Source: Crotalaria pallida
Lineage: Eukaryota > Streptophyta > Magnoliopsida > Fabales > Fabaceae
DNA length: 64,000 bases
Assembly: GCA_037953625.1 (NCBI GenBank)
Contig: CM075654.1
Coordinates: forward strand, 24,297,501 to 24,361,500
Direction of reading: 5' to 3'
Notes under the pieces: generated by a model
Seen by the model: only the letters and a program-made list of their open reading frames with translations
Databases searched by the model: none
Told to the model about the DNA's origin: nothing
Part shown: positions 11,705-22,643 of the stretch, piece by piece
How the letters are laid out: the number at the start of each line of letters is the position of its first letter
Numbering within the stretch: position 1 is the stretch's first letter
Program-made: the position numbers and the translations under genes

Positions 11705-12480
11705 ACACAACGCGTCACAACCACATTGTAACACATAGCGCATGTCAGGAATTTTTTTTCCCTGTTTTTTACTATAACTTTCACATTTTCATAAATAATT
11801 TTGTTTATTGCCATCAGGGATGGGCATGGTACCCACGGCCCCGGGTAGTGCATACCCATGTCCATACCCATGGTATTTGCGGATATTTGTGCGGGTAACG
11901 GGTACTCTCGGGTACCCACTGATTTTAAGCTTTTATTATATAATTATATATTTTGTAATAATCATGATTGAGAGACCTACATAAAGAGATCTACTCATAA
12001 GCCTACATATTAGGATCTTGACATTTGTTATTTAAGTTCATTTATTTAATTTTTTTTAACTTGAAAATAACAAGTGACGTAATCTTATGTATAGGTTTGT
12101 AGGCTTAAATCATTTTTCTAATCATTATACATAAAAATAATTATAAGATGAATAAATACATACATATGATACATGTTTATCATTATAATTTTATCTTTAA
12201 AATTCAATATGAAATATAAATAAAAGAAAATTTATATGTTCTCAAAGTAATAAAAAAATATTAATATACATATAATATTTATTAGTAAAATATTATTTTA
12301 TATACGCGGGTACCCGCGGGGCGGGTATCATAATACCCATCTCTACTTGCAAGAGAATGGTGCGGGTACCCACAACGGGTACCCGCGAGCATAGGTATTT
12401 TGCCCATCTATCTTACAAATAATTTTAGTTATTTTTTCGCTAATCTTGAAAATAAAGGGAACTTTTATTCTTTCGCTGCA
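11672..12480 (+). repeat. Dispersed repeat, copy 1 (pair with 18020-18480)
   Basis: The run GTGAGGTATGCGTTAAGTCAG, the TGACAC/TAACGCGTCACAACCACATT block, and the following CACATAGC.CATGTCAGGAATTTTTT block also occur at 18020-18080 and 18366-18480. Copy 1 lacks the MITE found in copy 2 (its TA target is 11729-11730) but carries an extra 0.59-kb insertion at 11815-12408. Function unknown. Confidence 0.75.
11815..12408. mobile_element. hAT-like MITE insertion
   Basis: This is present in copy 1 of the repeat and absent in copy 2. It starts CAGGGATGGGCATGG and ends TTTTGCCCATC, giving a short GATGGGCA inverted end. It has GC-rich subterminal GGGTACCC palindromes on both sides and an AT-rich core. 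The ends resemble plant hAT MITEs. A clean 8-bp duplication is not visible. Confidence 0.55.
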
Positions 12481-12818
12481 ACAATTTCTAATAAATTATT
12501 TTATTCCCTTCATAAAAGATGAGGGTGTTACAAACTACTCTCTCCGTCCTTTATTATTTGTTTTTTTAGAAATTTTTTTTCCTGTTTATTTGTCTCATCT
12601 AGCGGTTTAAGAGTGTAATAAATGTTATTTTTCATATTTACTCTTATTTAAAAATGTATTGATTTATGTATGTATAGAAGAAAAAATAATATTTACATTA
12701 AAAAAAACATAATTAATTTACTGAAAATCAAAGTAATCATTACATTTGAGAATTTTTTATAATTTATCTTGCTTTGAGCAAATTAACTTTCTTTTACTCC
12801 AGTGGTAAACATAATTGA
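12481..12818. other. Intergenic, MITE-like scrap
   Basis: A Stowaway-type end (TACTCTCTCCGTCC) at 12535 is followed by AT-rich sequence without a matching right end. The last part resembles 17640-17715. ATTGA at 12814-12818 is the left target copy of the next solo LTR. No gene was seen. Confidence 0.4.
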
Positions 12819-13188
12819 TGTGACACCCTCATTTTATGTTTTGAAAATAGTTAATATTTCCAATTGATTGAAATACTTGTTATCAAAAGTCGGGACTGAA
12901 ATTTTTTTCCCTTTTTCAGTGTTTACTTGCTTATTTATAAATCCTGTTTTCATCGACAAATAAATTGAATTCGGCGTAATGTTATTTTAATTACGAAAAG
13001 GCTCTCGAGACAATGTCTTTTAAACATAGTAAAGCATCTTCGTAGTCCTTATTAAAATATATTATTTGTCTCTCGAGTTTGATCGAATGTATAAAATATC
13101 AACTTATTGTCGAATCCTTTTTGAATCAAAATCAGAGTATGCGGAAGTAAAAATAATACTTATGGGGCACTGCTGAGGTAAGTAAAAC

Positions 13189-13225
<37 letters not shown>

Positions 13226-13436
13226 TAACATAAAACCCCATCAGTATCATCAGTGGCAAGTAGTGAAAGTCGAGATAGCAAGTTTAGTGAAATATATACA
13301 GACCAGCTGCATAAAATATACCTCACTCTAAGACCTCTCAAAATATATACAATATATCACATAATCCAAAAGTAGAAGTCCCAGAGCAGGTCATCCATGT
13401 CCTTAGCAGCTCCTCAGATCCTCCACAGCTCTATCC

Positions 13437-13940
13437 CTAGGATCTAGGATCCAAAACATCCATGCTATGCAGGCTCCTATGAACCAGCAGGTCCACCTCT
13501 AGCAGAAACAGTCGGCTCGACATGCACCTCCTCCTCGTCCTCATCCTCCACAGGGTCCTCCTCGACCTCGCCTGACTGTGTAGAGACCCCACCACTGGGT
13601 CTAGGATCTGCAGAAGCAGTCCTCTCGAAATCAGTCGGACCAGGAGAAGGAGTCTCCTCAGTGACAACTCTGTGGGAGGAAGGATGAGAACGAGTGGCAG
13701 CTCTGGAAAACTATGAAATCGACGCACAGGTCGAGCCGGGGGTGGTCCTCTATATGTATAAAAGGGTGGAACATGCATAGTATAGACTAAAGGGATCCAA
13801 AATCGACGAGGTCGCACTCGCACCAAAGGGTTAGGGTGGTAGAGAGTGATCTCCACATCCCCCTCAAAATTAGCACAGTGCTCCTCGTACGTCCATATAC
13901 CACTAGGGCTAGGTATCTGGCCATCACCTAAACAGGGCAT
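13437..13940 (-). pseudogene. LTR-encoded conserved ORF, diverged and frameshifted copy
   Basis: The 167-aa frame begins MPCLGDGQ at 13940. It carries SGIWTYEEH, FEGDVEIT.YHPNPL, PRR, YTMHVPPFYTY and HSFP, matching the LTR ORF at 6085-6549 (40 of 59 residues identical). Around 13710 homology moves to another frame (TRSHP, RVV.EETP, then an acidic EEDPVEDEDEEE tail), so a frameshift has occurred in this copy. The acceptor-like TATGCCCTGTTTAG/GTGATG is conserved just upstream. No known domain is recognised. Confidence 0.55.
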
Positions 13941-14123
13941 AGGGAGTAAGTATACACATATACATAATTGATAAGGACTAAAATTACAAACACAAGTATG
14001 TCATGGACAGATAACTATGCAAGTACATATGAGCACACCAATTTTCAACATTATAGCTCTTATAATGCAAGTGGCATGATGTATGATTTTCTATCCACAA
14101 TTGAGGCCTCTAAAAGTCCATCT

Positions 14124-14347
14124 TGGACGTCCATCCAATACACCCTTGTGTTCCCGGAACACTGACATTTGTTCCCAGAACGTAATGCCAAACCATACTT
14201 GGATAATTCACTCCCGGAGTGTGCAACACGTTCCCAGAACGCATAAAAAAAACAGGTCCCGGACACTGGCCACATTTCCAGAATGTGTCATCAAGTAGGT
14301 TACAATTTGGTACTCCCGGAGTACCCTCCTCATATTCCCAGAATATG
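14124..14347. repeat. Array of eight dyads with alternating CCCGG/CCCAG centres
   Basis: Nine-base cores start at 14151 (TTCCCGGAA), 14172 (TTCCCAGAA), 14211 (CTCCCGGAG), 14231 (TTCCCAGAA), 14256 (GTCCCGGAC), 14275 (TTTCCAGAA), 14313 (CTCCCGGAG) and 14335 (TTCCCAGAA). They form four pairs 19-22 bp apart. Flanking arms differ between units but are self-complementary within each (GTGTT/AACAC, CACT/AGTG, GGTACT/AGTACC, CATATT/AATATG). A TGGACGTCCA palindrome precedes them at 14124. Confidence 0.88.
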
Positions 14348-14599
14348 ATAAACGTTCCTACCAACCAAACTTCCATTCTATATGGATGCACAATCATCAA
14401 GGTTGGTTTTATCTTTAATTTAATTACTGTGATTTAGAAAGATTTCAATTTCTCTTTTGAATGATTAATTTGAGGCATAATCCTTGGCACAAAAATTCTC
14501 TCTTGAATTATCTCAAAAACATTTCATTAGGCTTAGATTGGGAAAACATAACCAATGGTACTCAACAACTTAACTTTTTATTTTTCAAATTCAGGTACT

Positions 14600-16094
14600 A
14601 ACCGGTTACAGTTTCAGGCTAACCGGTTAGAATTATAGACCTGAACTGTTTACCATTGAAATTCAGAAAACCCTTTTTCTTGAATTCTCTACCCAATCCA
14701 TAAACAAGTTTTAACATTGTTTTACACCTCAAAACCACTGTGTTTATCATTCAAAAGTCTAAATCACATTCTATTTCCAAATGAGCATAATTTCCTCTTG
14801 AAATTATCTCATTAAATTAAGGTATTAACCCTTACCCTTCAATCTGAACCAGGACAGTATCATCAACTCATTTTCAGATTGTTTCTAATGAAATTAAAGT
14901 TTAGATTTGAGTAGAATTAATAAGACCACAAGACTGATTTGATAAACTTATTTTCTTTTGAAATTTTACAGTGTCTAACCGGTTACAAATATCGAGTAAC
15001 CGGTTAGATTATGCAGTCAGTCCACTTAAACAAGAGGTTTAACAAAAATCATTCTTCTCATTTCTCAAATCTAACCAAATTTCAACATTTATCAGGGTTC
15101 ATATACCTTAAGCAAATATGTTTCACCACAGAAACTTATTCAATTTGCATGCATTAAGTTTCTTGTATCAAATTGCATAAAAATCAATATAAACACAATT
15201 CAACACCACAAAACTTAAAATAAACATTTAGATCCAGATTCAGGTATCAATATCAATTGCATGCATTAACATAAAGTTGCTCAAAACAGAATTGAGCTAA
15301 AATTTGACCTCCAAGCCTTTGTGCTTCATACACATAATGCCCTTTTGAGTCTTTGTTGACTCAAGTCCTAATTCACTTGATTTTTGTCCAAATCTAGTAT
15401 AAGGTAAGCTTCTCCCATAACATAGGATAGTGTTTGATGAGTGATGTCACTGAGATTGAAGAGAATTCCCAGATTCCACCAAAATCCCTAGTTCTGCCCT
15501 TTACCCACGATTTCAGCAACAGGGTCCAAAAACCACCAAATTTGACATAGTAATTGGCCAAAGAAATTGGGGAAAACAATTAGAACTTGATCTGGGTAAC
15601 ATGCACTAGGAAATAAAAGTGATTTGAAGCTTAAACGTTATCTGTGCTTACCAGAATCAAAGCTCGAACTCAGCTTCCAGAACCAAGAGAAGACAGAGTT
15701 TAGTTTCCACCTCCAACTTCTAAGGTTGATTCCTCCTCACACAAGAACACTCAGCTCACAAGTTGTATATCAATGAAAAGCCCTTGATTCAAGCTTTTCA
15801 AAAGTGTATCTCTCACTCTCTAACTCTCAAGGAAGGAGACGAATTACTCTGGACGAATCAGAAACCCTAACAGCCCTTCTTCAACCCAAAAATGCAGAAA
15901 TCAACCTCATCACCTCAGAAATTCAGCATTTTATAGGGCAATTTGTGTGCCATGCAAGGCGACACGCGTATTCCACTGCATTAGAGCTGTACTCGTGGCG
16001 ATTAAACGAATTAACCAAGTGATTACTCATCAAAATCCACTAACCCAGTTTCTGGGTTCATCGTCTAACCGGTTACAGGGCATTACTAACCGTT
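14600..16094. repeat. AACCGGTT palindrome pairs in the solo LTR
   Basis: AACCGGTT starts at 14600/14621, 14977/14998 and 16067/16088; the last is AACCGTT with one base lost. All three pairs are 21 bp apart. The outermost pair occupies the same LTR position as the ACTCGAGT pair at 8662/8682. Confidence 0.9.
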
Positions 16095-16368
16095 AGATCA
16101 GTACAAAATTTAAAAATTAATATTTTTAAATCTTTCCCTCCAAGAACTCTTTCAATATTACATTTAGACCCTAAACCAAGGACTAAAATGCAATATCCTT
16201 ATTTTTTGCATTTATTTGCCATATATAAAAATATCTCAACTTATTTTTATATTTCAGGCTATTTAAATACAAAACATAAACTTGGAAATTCATATAAATT
16301 AATAATAAAACTTTTATTATTAATTTCCTTATTATCCGGGAGACGAAAATTAGGGGTGTTACAATTGA

Positions 16369-16677
16369 GATTGATCCATGATTTTGGAAACATCGATCAA
16401 TTTAATCTTTGATATTTTTGAAATTTTACGTAAGTTATACTAGTCCCTAAAATTAATGATTGTCAGTCGTCCTTAACGTAGATTAACGATCTTTTTGGCA
16501 AAAAAAAAAAAACATTGAGTATCAGTCAAATTAATCCCTTAAATTGTTGAAACCGATCAAATTAGTTTCTGACTTTATGAACCATTAACGTCAGGAACTA
16601 ATATAACTAACTTATTCCTATCACAAACTTATTCCTATCACAAAGACTAATTTAAAACTTTCAATGATAATATCATA
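16369..16677. other. Intergenic, no gene seen
   Basis: AT-rich sequence with several TTAATC/GATCAA-type stretches and a poly(A) run at 16500. It may be an eroded transposon end. No coding signal. Confidence 0.4.
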
Positions 16678-16679
16678 TA

Positions 16680-17231
16680 CTCCCTCCAGCTTGAAATATA
16701 AGCAACAAAAAACAAATTTCATATGGTTTTTTTTTGTTTGCACCCTGGTATCCGGCCCACTGGGCCGACTAATCCAGTTCGAAGGGGGTCCCAGGGTTAT
16801 GGTTTTATTCCTCTCCCAACGTTGTTGCGGGGGATCGAACCGTGGTTCGCTCTACCAAGTGCAGCCCCTGGCACCACTGCACCAACAGCTCGTTGGTAAT
16901 TTCATATGGTTTAAAATATAATCAAAAGTAACTAATTTTCTTAAATTTTATTTCATTCGCAATGCAACTTTCTTAAAATATACCTAGAGAGGTTATGCAC
17001 GAGTTTTAAGAAATGGTTAAATGATGTAAGGATTTGTTGTATTTTGACTATAATGCCCCTATATAATCGTTATTAAAGAGAGAGAGAAATGTATTGGAAG
17101 TGAGAAAGAGGGTGTAATAAATAAGGGTATGTTTGGAAAAATAGCATTAATTATGTATTGGGTTTATAAAATAACAAGACTTTTGAAGCATAGTTCAAAT
17201 GCTAAAACAACTCTACATATGAAAGGTGGAG
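16680..17231. mobile_element. Stowaway-like MITE carrying a nested SINE
   Basis: The left end TA/CTCCCTCCAGCTTGAAATATAAG and right end ATGAAAGGTGGAG/TA at 17219-17233 are the usual form of Stowaway MITEs. The SINE at 16730-16897 sits inside it. The right end is imperfect, so the right boundary is less certain. Confidence 0.55.
16730..16897 (-). mobile_element. tRNA-derived SINE, copy 1
   Basis: A perfect 15-bp target duplication AATTTCATATGGTTT lies at 16715-16729 and 16898-16912. On the minus strand the body holds a pol III A-box-like TGGTGCAGTGGT, a B-box GGTTCGATCCC and a short A-rich tail next to the left target copy. A near-identical body occurs at 25128-25295. Confidence 0.88.
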
Positions 17232-17270
17232 TACAAAATGAGAGACTAATATCACATATTACTCAAACAT

Positions 17271-17458
17271 ATCTTTTTTTGGTGTACACCTACCAGTACC
17301 CAAATCTGATTTACTCAGAATCCGACTCATCCGATCCGTCCCAACTGAGCTCGCACTAAGCGGTAGGGATCTCCCAACGGGAGTTGCTCCATACCCAAGC
17401 CTCGAACTCGAGACCAGTTAGTTAAGGGACAAGTGAGCTACCACTTGACCAACTCTAC
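17271..17458 (-). mobile_element. Second tRNA-derived SINE family
   Basis: On the minus strand the sequence starts with an A-box-like TGGTCAAGTGGTAGCTC and a B-box-like region TCGAGTTCGAGGC. It ends with GGTGTACACCAAAAAAAG. It is unrelated in body to the SINE at 16730. I found no convincing target duplication. Confidence 0.6.
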
Positions 17459-17459
17459 A

Positions 17460-18020
17460 TTTGTGTCATACTCCATATCTAATACGGTATTGTTTTAGTT
17501 AGATATTTGATAAAAAAATAATGATTACATAGAAAAGAATGATATGTTAGAAAAATAATCAATTTATAAAAAATCAAAATAATTAATACATTTTTCAAAA
17601 AGAATTTTTTATATAATATTAAATAAAAAGACCAATAAATAAAAAAAGAAAGAAGTATTTTATAATTTCTCACATTCCGAGCAATTTAACTTTTTTTTTA
17701 CTCCAATAGCAAATATAATTTTTTTTAGAAAATAGATGATACATTGACAATATAAAAGACTTTTTTATATCATGAGTGCATCATTCATTTTCATGAACGA
17801 TAATTTTTAAATAAAAATAATACAAATGAATGATAGATAACAAGTTTATCATATAAAAGATTTTATATGGTCGAGTCAAACCCATTAATCTTTTTCTTTA
17901 TGCTATGGTCGGTTGCAAGTTCAAATATTGATAAGGCCATTTTTATGCTAATAATATTACTCCGTAGCTCATTTGGCTGAGCACCATTTAATGCTGTCAT
18001 TGAATCAAAGCCACGTATCA
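17460..18020. other. AT-rich intergenic sequence
   Basis: No gene seen. The piece at 17640-17715 (TTATAATTT...TTTACTCCA) resembles 12750-12815, suggesting another dispersed repeat. Confidence 0.4.
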
Positions 18021-18082
18021 TAATGTGAGGTACTACGCGTTAAGTGAGTGCCATTGACATAACGCGTCACAACCACATTCTA

Positions 18083-18365
18083 CTCACTTTCCCTGAATAT
18101 AAAGTCACTTGAAATCATATAAAGTCATTCAAAGGATTTCAAGTTCATCATGAAAATAAAATAATTTAGTGAATTGTATTTGAAATATAAATTTTGATAT
18201 GTAATTTCAAAATTACCCTTATTAATATTAATGAGAATCTAAAAAGTATTAAATATATAAGATATTTATGGAAGAAAATAATTAATGATCATTGAAAATT
18301 GATATAAAGCTTTATAAACAAAGATAAAATAAAAGTGAGGACTTTATATACAGGGACAGAGGAAG
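18083..18365. mobile_element. Stowaway MITE
   Basis: The ends CTCACTTTCCCTGAATATAAAGTC and the complement of GACTTTATATACAGGGACAGAGGAAG form inverted repeats flanked by TA (18081-18082 and 18366-18367). The paralogous copy at 11721-11735 has the empty TA site, which proves the boundaries. Confidence 0.85.
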
Positions 18366-18367
18366 TA

Positions 18368-19053
18368 ACACATAGCACATGTCAGGAATTTTTTCCCTTG
18401 TTTTTTACTATAACTTTCCCATTTTCATAAATAATTTTGTTGATTGCCATGTATCTTACAAATAATTTTAAAGTCATTTTTTAAAAAATTGTTTTTAAAA
18501 CTACCCACTAGATAAAGTAAAAAATCAATTTTTATTCTTCCGGTGTGCATGCTTGTATTGTATCCAGGCCAAACGGCCAAAACTGGAGCTGAAACAGTGA
18601 GTTATTTTCGAGAGCCGCAAAAATGACCTAAACAGAGAAGACGCACATGGAATTCGATCCCTTCCTCCTTCTTGTGTTGGTTGCGATCCAAACCACTTTT
18701 TCAACTTTCCCACTGGTAATCTCAATTTATATACTCTAATTTTCTTTGAGAAAATCCATATCACAGGTTTTCACTTTATTTAACTAACAAATCTGATCCT
18801 CGTGTTATTTTCAGCGATATGAGTTAGGATTTTGTTCGGTTTTAATGAAAGAACAATAGTAACAAATTAGAGACGGACACAAAAACTACATCATTTTCTA
18901 TTCCCAAATTAGGGTTGTATAAATTTTGTCAATGAACTTCTAAATTTTACTTATATAGCTGTTGTGCGTGTTTAGAGTTAACAAATCATTTTGGTGTGAA
19001 AATTTGAATTTTTTTTTGCTATTGGCAGCTACAAATTTGAGGGAGCACATAAT
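18368..19053 (+). promoter_or_regulatory. Upstream and 5'-leader region of the F-box gene
   Basis: The right half of the dispersed repeat copy 2 (to about 18480) is followed by likely promoter and leader. A donor-like CCCACTG/GTAATC at about 18714 and an acceptor TATTGGCAG at 19028 suggest a leader intron ending 25 bases before the start codon. This is inferred from sequence only. Confidence 0.4.
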
Positions 19054-20987
19054 ATGGACAGGATATCTTATCTGCCACAATCAATCCTTCATGATATTTT
19101 GTCAAGGCTGCATGATAAAGATGCTGCTGTGACCAGTGTCTTGTCCAAGACTTGGTATGACACATGGTCTACTTTCCCCTTCTTGGTTTTTTATGAACCA
19201 AGATTTGAAAAGACCATGATACCTAGTGGTGTAGACATTCAGCAAAAAGAGGCAGTATCTTTATTAAACAAATACAATTTCTGCTTTAGGGTCTATTGGA
19301 AATTATCAAGTTTTCTACAAAAAGGATTGGCTATAAGAACGTTTAAGCTCATTTTCGAGTCCTTGCCTCCTCCGGCTCTGTTTGTTTTTAATGATTGGAT
19401 GAAGTTGGTATGTAATTCTGGTGTTGAAGAGCTACGACTTGACAATGGTCTTGAGCATCCAAAATCCTTTGACTCGTATGATGAATTCGCTTCCTTGCCT
19501 CTCTGTGTCCTTGAGGCCAAATCACTGATCAAACTACAGTTGACTTGGCATTTTAGAGTTGACCAAGCATTCCTGAATCATCCTATTCAGTTTTCCTCTT
19601 TGCAAGCGCTATCCTTGGAACATGTCTATTTGGGAGATGGGCAAGTAATCCAGAAGCTCATTTATAGTTGTCCTTTAATTGAAAAATTGGAATTGGCTTG
19701 GTGTTATGGGGTTAAATCTGTAAGCATACATGACTTGCTTAAGCTTAAGGTAGTTTTCATCAAAGGAATAGAGGAGATTGATGTTGATGCACCAAGTCTT
19801 GAGAATCTTCACTTTAGAGGTTTAGAGACTTTCAAAGCTCGTGAGAAGATCAAAATGCACAACTGCAGAAATTTACGGGAGTTATATTTAGCAGATACGA
19901 GTTCCATTATTATCACAGACCAATGGCTTCTTGAACTTTTCCAAAAATGCCCTCTCCTCGAGAAGTTGATAATAGTGAGTTTTGATATGACTGGTTTGAC
20001 AGCTATTTCTAGTATTCAGCTAAAAGTCTTGAGTTTGTGTAATTGCTACAACTGTGATTACCTTGAGATTGATGCTCCTAATTTATATAAATTTGAATAT
20101 CATGATGATTGTTGCATAATGCCTTTAAAGATTCTCAATAGCTCAAGTCAGCTGGTTTTAGATGTTGGTTTGTGTTTTGATTATGCATATCTGCACTTGG
20201 AATTTTTAAGGGATTTTCTTAAAGAAGTAAAACGGCAGCCCATTCCTGTTTACCTATTCCTTGAATTAGCTGGATACGCAGGTGTAAGTTCTCCTTAGCA
20301 GGCTGTGTCTTTTATTTGGTTTACTTCTTTAAACTTTTACAAAACATGTTTTGGTTATTAATTTTTTGTTTTTGTAGTTTGAAGACGACCCACGTAGTGT
20401 GGTTCCACCAAGCATCATACACTTGACCTTATGTGTAACTTCAGATGACGAAGACACCTGCTTGTGTTTTGTCACTAACTTATTGTGGTGCTGTCGTCCT
20501 TCTTTTATCTCCCTTCGTTTGAATTCCAAAAACACTTTTGTGAAGGTTTGTCATTGTCTTTTGAGATATTTTTTTGTTTTGTTTAAGTGTTTAATGTTTT
20601 GTTTGACAGAAGTATAGTTGGTTTTCTTAAATTGGTGTTCGCTTTTGTTCCTAAGTCCTAACTATCTTTGTCAATTGTCTAAAACGATAGATATTTTGTG
20701 AGAAGCTGATAAGTCGAAAAGAGGGTGACTGCTGTAGCAATTCTAGTCAAATCATATGTTGGTGGCTTGAGAAGCCGATAAGTCGAAAAGAGGGTGACTG
20801 CTGTAGCAATTCTAGTCAAATCAAATGTTGGTGGCATTTCTTAAAGGATGTTACAGTATCGCATAAGGCAGAAGGTGATTTGAAGAGTTTGTTAGAAGCA
20901 TTTCCTACTCTTTCATCAGAGGAAGAGGAAGAAATCAACCAAGCAATGCTTGCTGATGTCAATTTTATGTTAGAGTGGCATTCTTAA
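19054..20987 (+). CDS. F-box/LRR protein gene, three coding exons
   Basis: Proposed exons are 19054-20283, 20378-20545 and 20691-20987, all phase 0, with GT-AG introns (donors GTAAGT and GTTTGT; acceptors TTTTTGTAG and AACGATAG). The product is about 564 aa. Residues 3-45 form an F-box (DRISYLPQSILHDILSRL, then SVLSKTW) for binding SKP1 in an SCF ubiquitin ligase. About 110-380 are plant-type leucine-rich repeats (LEELRLDN, LEKLELAWC, LKVLSLCNC) that would select a substrate. The C-terminal exon has a 23-codon tandem duplication and an acidic EEEEE segment; I do not see a clear FBD domain. The reading frame is intact across junctions, so the gene is plausibly functional. Substrate unknown. 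It lies alone between transposons. Confidence 0.85.
20700..20837 (+). repeat. 69-bp in-frame tandem duplication inside the F-box gene's last exon
   Basis: Two adjacent 69-bp units (20700-20768, 20769-20837) encode EKLISRKEGDCCSNSSQI-type 23-residue repeats. They differ at only a few positions, so the duplication is recent and keeps the frame open. Confidence 0.92.
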
Positions 20988-21138
20988 TCTTTTGAGTATG
21001 AATAGATGATCAAACATTTGTGCATTTTTTTCTTTCTTGTTCGGTCAAAAGTTACAAGATGACTTGATGTTGTACATTTGTACTTCTTTTTTTATTTCTT
21101 TTGTTATTATAATTATTAGTATTGTATTGAGTAACATT

Positions 21139-21345
21139 CCGCAGGGTGCTTAAACCATTGCAACTGAAGAGATATTGTGCAGGCTTTGTTACCATTTAAT
21201 AGAAATTTTGGTAGAACCCATCCCAAAAAAAAAAATCAAAGACCTGCAACAATCTATGGATACAATTTGTACATTTGGAAAATGTGCAGCGACATTTTCA
21301 AATTTCAATGCTTGCAAGTTCTCTTGTAATTGTATGAACGTAATT
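21139..21345. repeat. Downstream duplicated segment, copy A
   Basis: The block starting CCGCAGGGTGCTTAAACC recurs at 22484-22643 and continues at 23800-23846 (AATTTGAATGCTTGCAAG). Copy A is uninterrupted, while copy B is split by the long-TIR element. The copies flank the copia gag remnant. Confidence 0.85.
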
Positions 21346-21364
21346 TCAATGCTTGCAATTTGTA

Positions 21365-22035
21365 GATTTGTATGCATCTTTGCTTCTTTCATTGGATTGA
21401 CTTTTTCAATGGGCTTCTCCTCTCCCTTGTTTGTCCATAACATTTGCTTCAAACTAGAAGGACATACCTCTTTCTTTTCTTCTAGATTTTTCGTATCCTT
21501 TGATATTTTACCTTCAAGCACTGAGTTGTTGAGAGCCACAACTAATATGTTCTATCTCTCAAGCAACAAGTTGAGTAGTAGAAGTGCCTGCAACTAGTCA
21601 TCAATTTACATATCCACTTTCCACAAGTGATTGACAAGCCTCTTGAATTTGTTCAAATGCTCCATCATGCTCTGACCATTCTTGTAGTTGAGCTTCACCA
21701 ACCTTCTGATGAAAGTAGCCTTATTCCTAGGTGTTTTCTTTTAAATCAAAGATTCAAGCTTTGACCACAAATCATAAGCATTGATGTAACGTAGACACAT
21801 GTTCGAACAAACTCTTATCAATATACTTTCGAATCATTGCAATTGCTTTTCGATTCAAAAGGTTTCATTCTTTGTCAGTCTTACCTGTAAGCTTGTCCTA
21901 GCAAGAGATAGGTTGATGCATAACCTTTCAGTATAAGTGATCCTACATCATGGGTTTTCAATAAGAGTAATTATCTATAGTCAACTTAAACATTTCTCCA
22001 TTATATGAGACAACAACACTAGTGGTTCCATCCAT
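21365..22035 (-). pseudogene. gag: Ty1/copia gag remnant
   Basis: The minus strand begins MDGTTSVVVSYNGEMFKLT at 22035 and shows gag-like pieces in order despite stops and shifts. These include LNRKAIAMIRKYIDKSLFEHVS, a GEAQLQEWSEHDGAFEQIQ-like part and ALNNSVLEGKISKDT at about 21539. They resemble the UBN2-type gag of plant copia elements. No integrase or reverse transcriptase follows, and the element stops near 21365 at the duplicated flank. Confidence 0.65.
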
Positions 22036-22075
22036 CTTGAGTCACATAGACAATGCTCCTTGGATAAACTTGAAA

Positions 22076-22480
22076 GCTTTGATATCATTGTTGGAAAAAC
22101 CGTAACTAATTTTTCTCCTTTGTGTAACCTAAAATAGGCTAAACAATGCAGAAGCAATATATATACAGATAAATATATTATTAGGAAATAGAAAGAGTAG
22201 AAGTAAAATATATAACACTAGGAATTTTAACGTGGAAAAACCTCCTCCAAAATTAGAGACGTAGAAAACCACGGGCATAAGCCAGAAAAAATCTCCATTA
22301 TGAAAATTATGAAAAGTAGGAATACAATATGTCTCTCTCTGTGTAGGAGGAATGCTCTCAATCTCATGCTAAAAGGATGGAGTAAAATATCTCTAGTATC
22401 GTTTTAGGATTTCTTTTAGTGTCTTGCTACCAATTCTCTATCTTCACACTATCTTGTAAAACTCAACTTTCTAAGACTTT
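22076..22480 (-). repeat. 5' LTR and primer site of the truncated copia element
   Basis: On the minus strand an LTR-like 0.39 kb ends ...TTTCCAACA at 22089. TGATATCAAAGC (22087-22076) follows, close to the initiator-tRNA primer site. The stretch with ACGTGGAAAAACC is usual in copia LTRs. The distal boundary near 22480 is unclear. Confidence 0.6.
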
Positions 22481-22643
22481 ATCCGCAGGGTGCTTAAACC
22501 ATTGCAACTGAAGAGATATTGTGCAGGCTTTGTTACCATTTAATAGAAATTTAGGTAGAACCCATCCAAAAAAATCAAAAACCTGCAACAACCCATATAT
22601 ACAACATGTAGATTTGGAAAATGTGCAGCGACATTTTCAAAGT

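Larger units (their letters stand above)
12819..16363 (-). mobile_element. Solo LTR, Tekay-like Ty3/gypsy, 3.5 kb
   Basis: The ends TGTGACACCC...GGGTGTTACA are bounded by a perfect 5-bp target duplication ATTGA (12814-12818 and 16364-16368). Length, end sequences, a (TA)n run (13191-13222) and internal order match the LTR at 5361-8943, but the sequence has diverged. Orientation (minus) is inferred from that match. It carries AACCGGTT palindrome pairs, a dyad array and the conserved ORF. A solo LTR arises by recombination between two LTRs. Confidence 0.9.

Noticed and set aside
12535..12818. Complete Stowaway MITE
   Set aside because: A left end is visible but no matching right end or second TA was found.
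16730..17458. tRNA-like A and B boxes
   Set aside because: They belong to SINEs with target duplications and A-rich tails; no cloverleaf or full tRNA ends.
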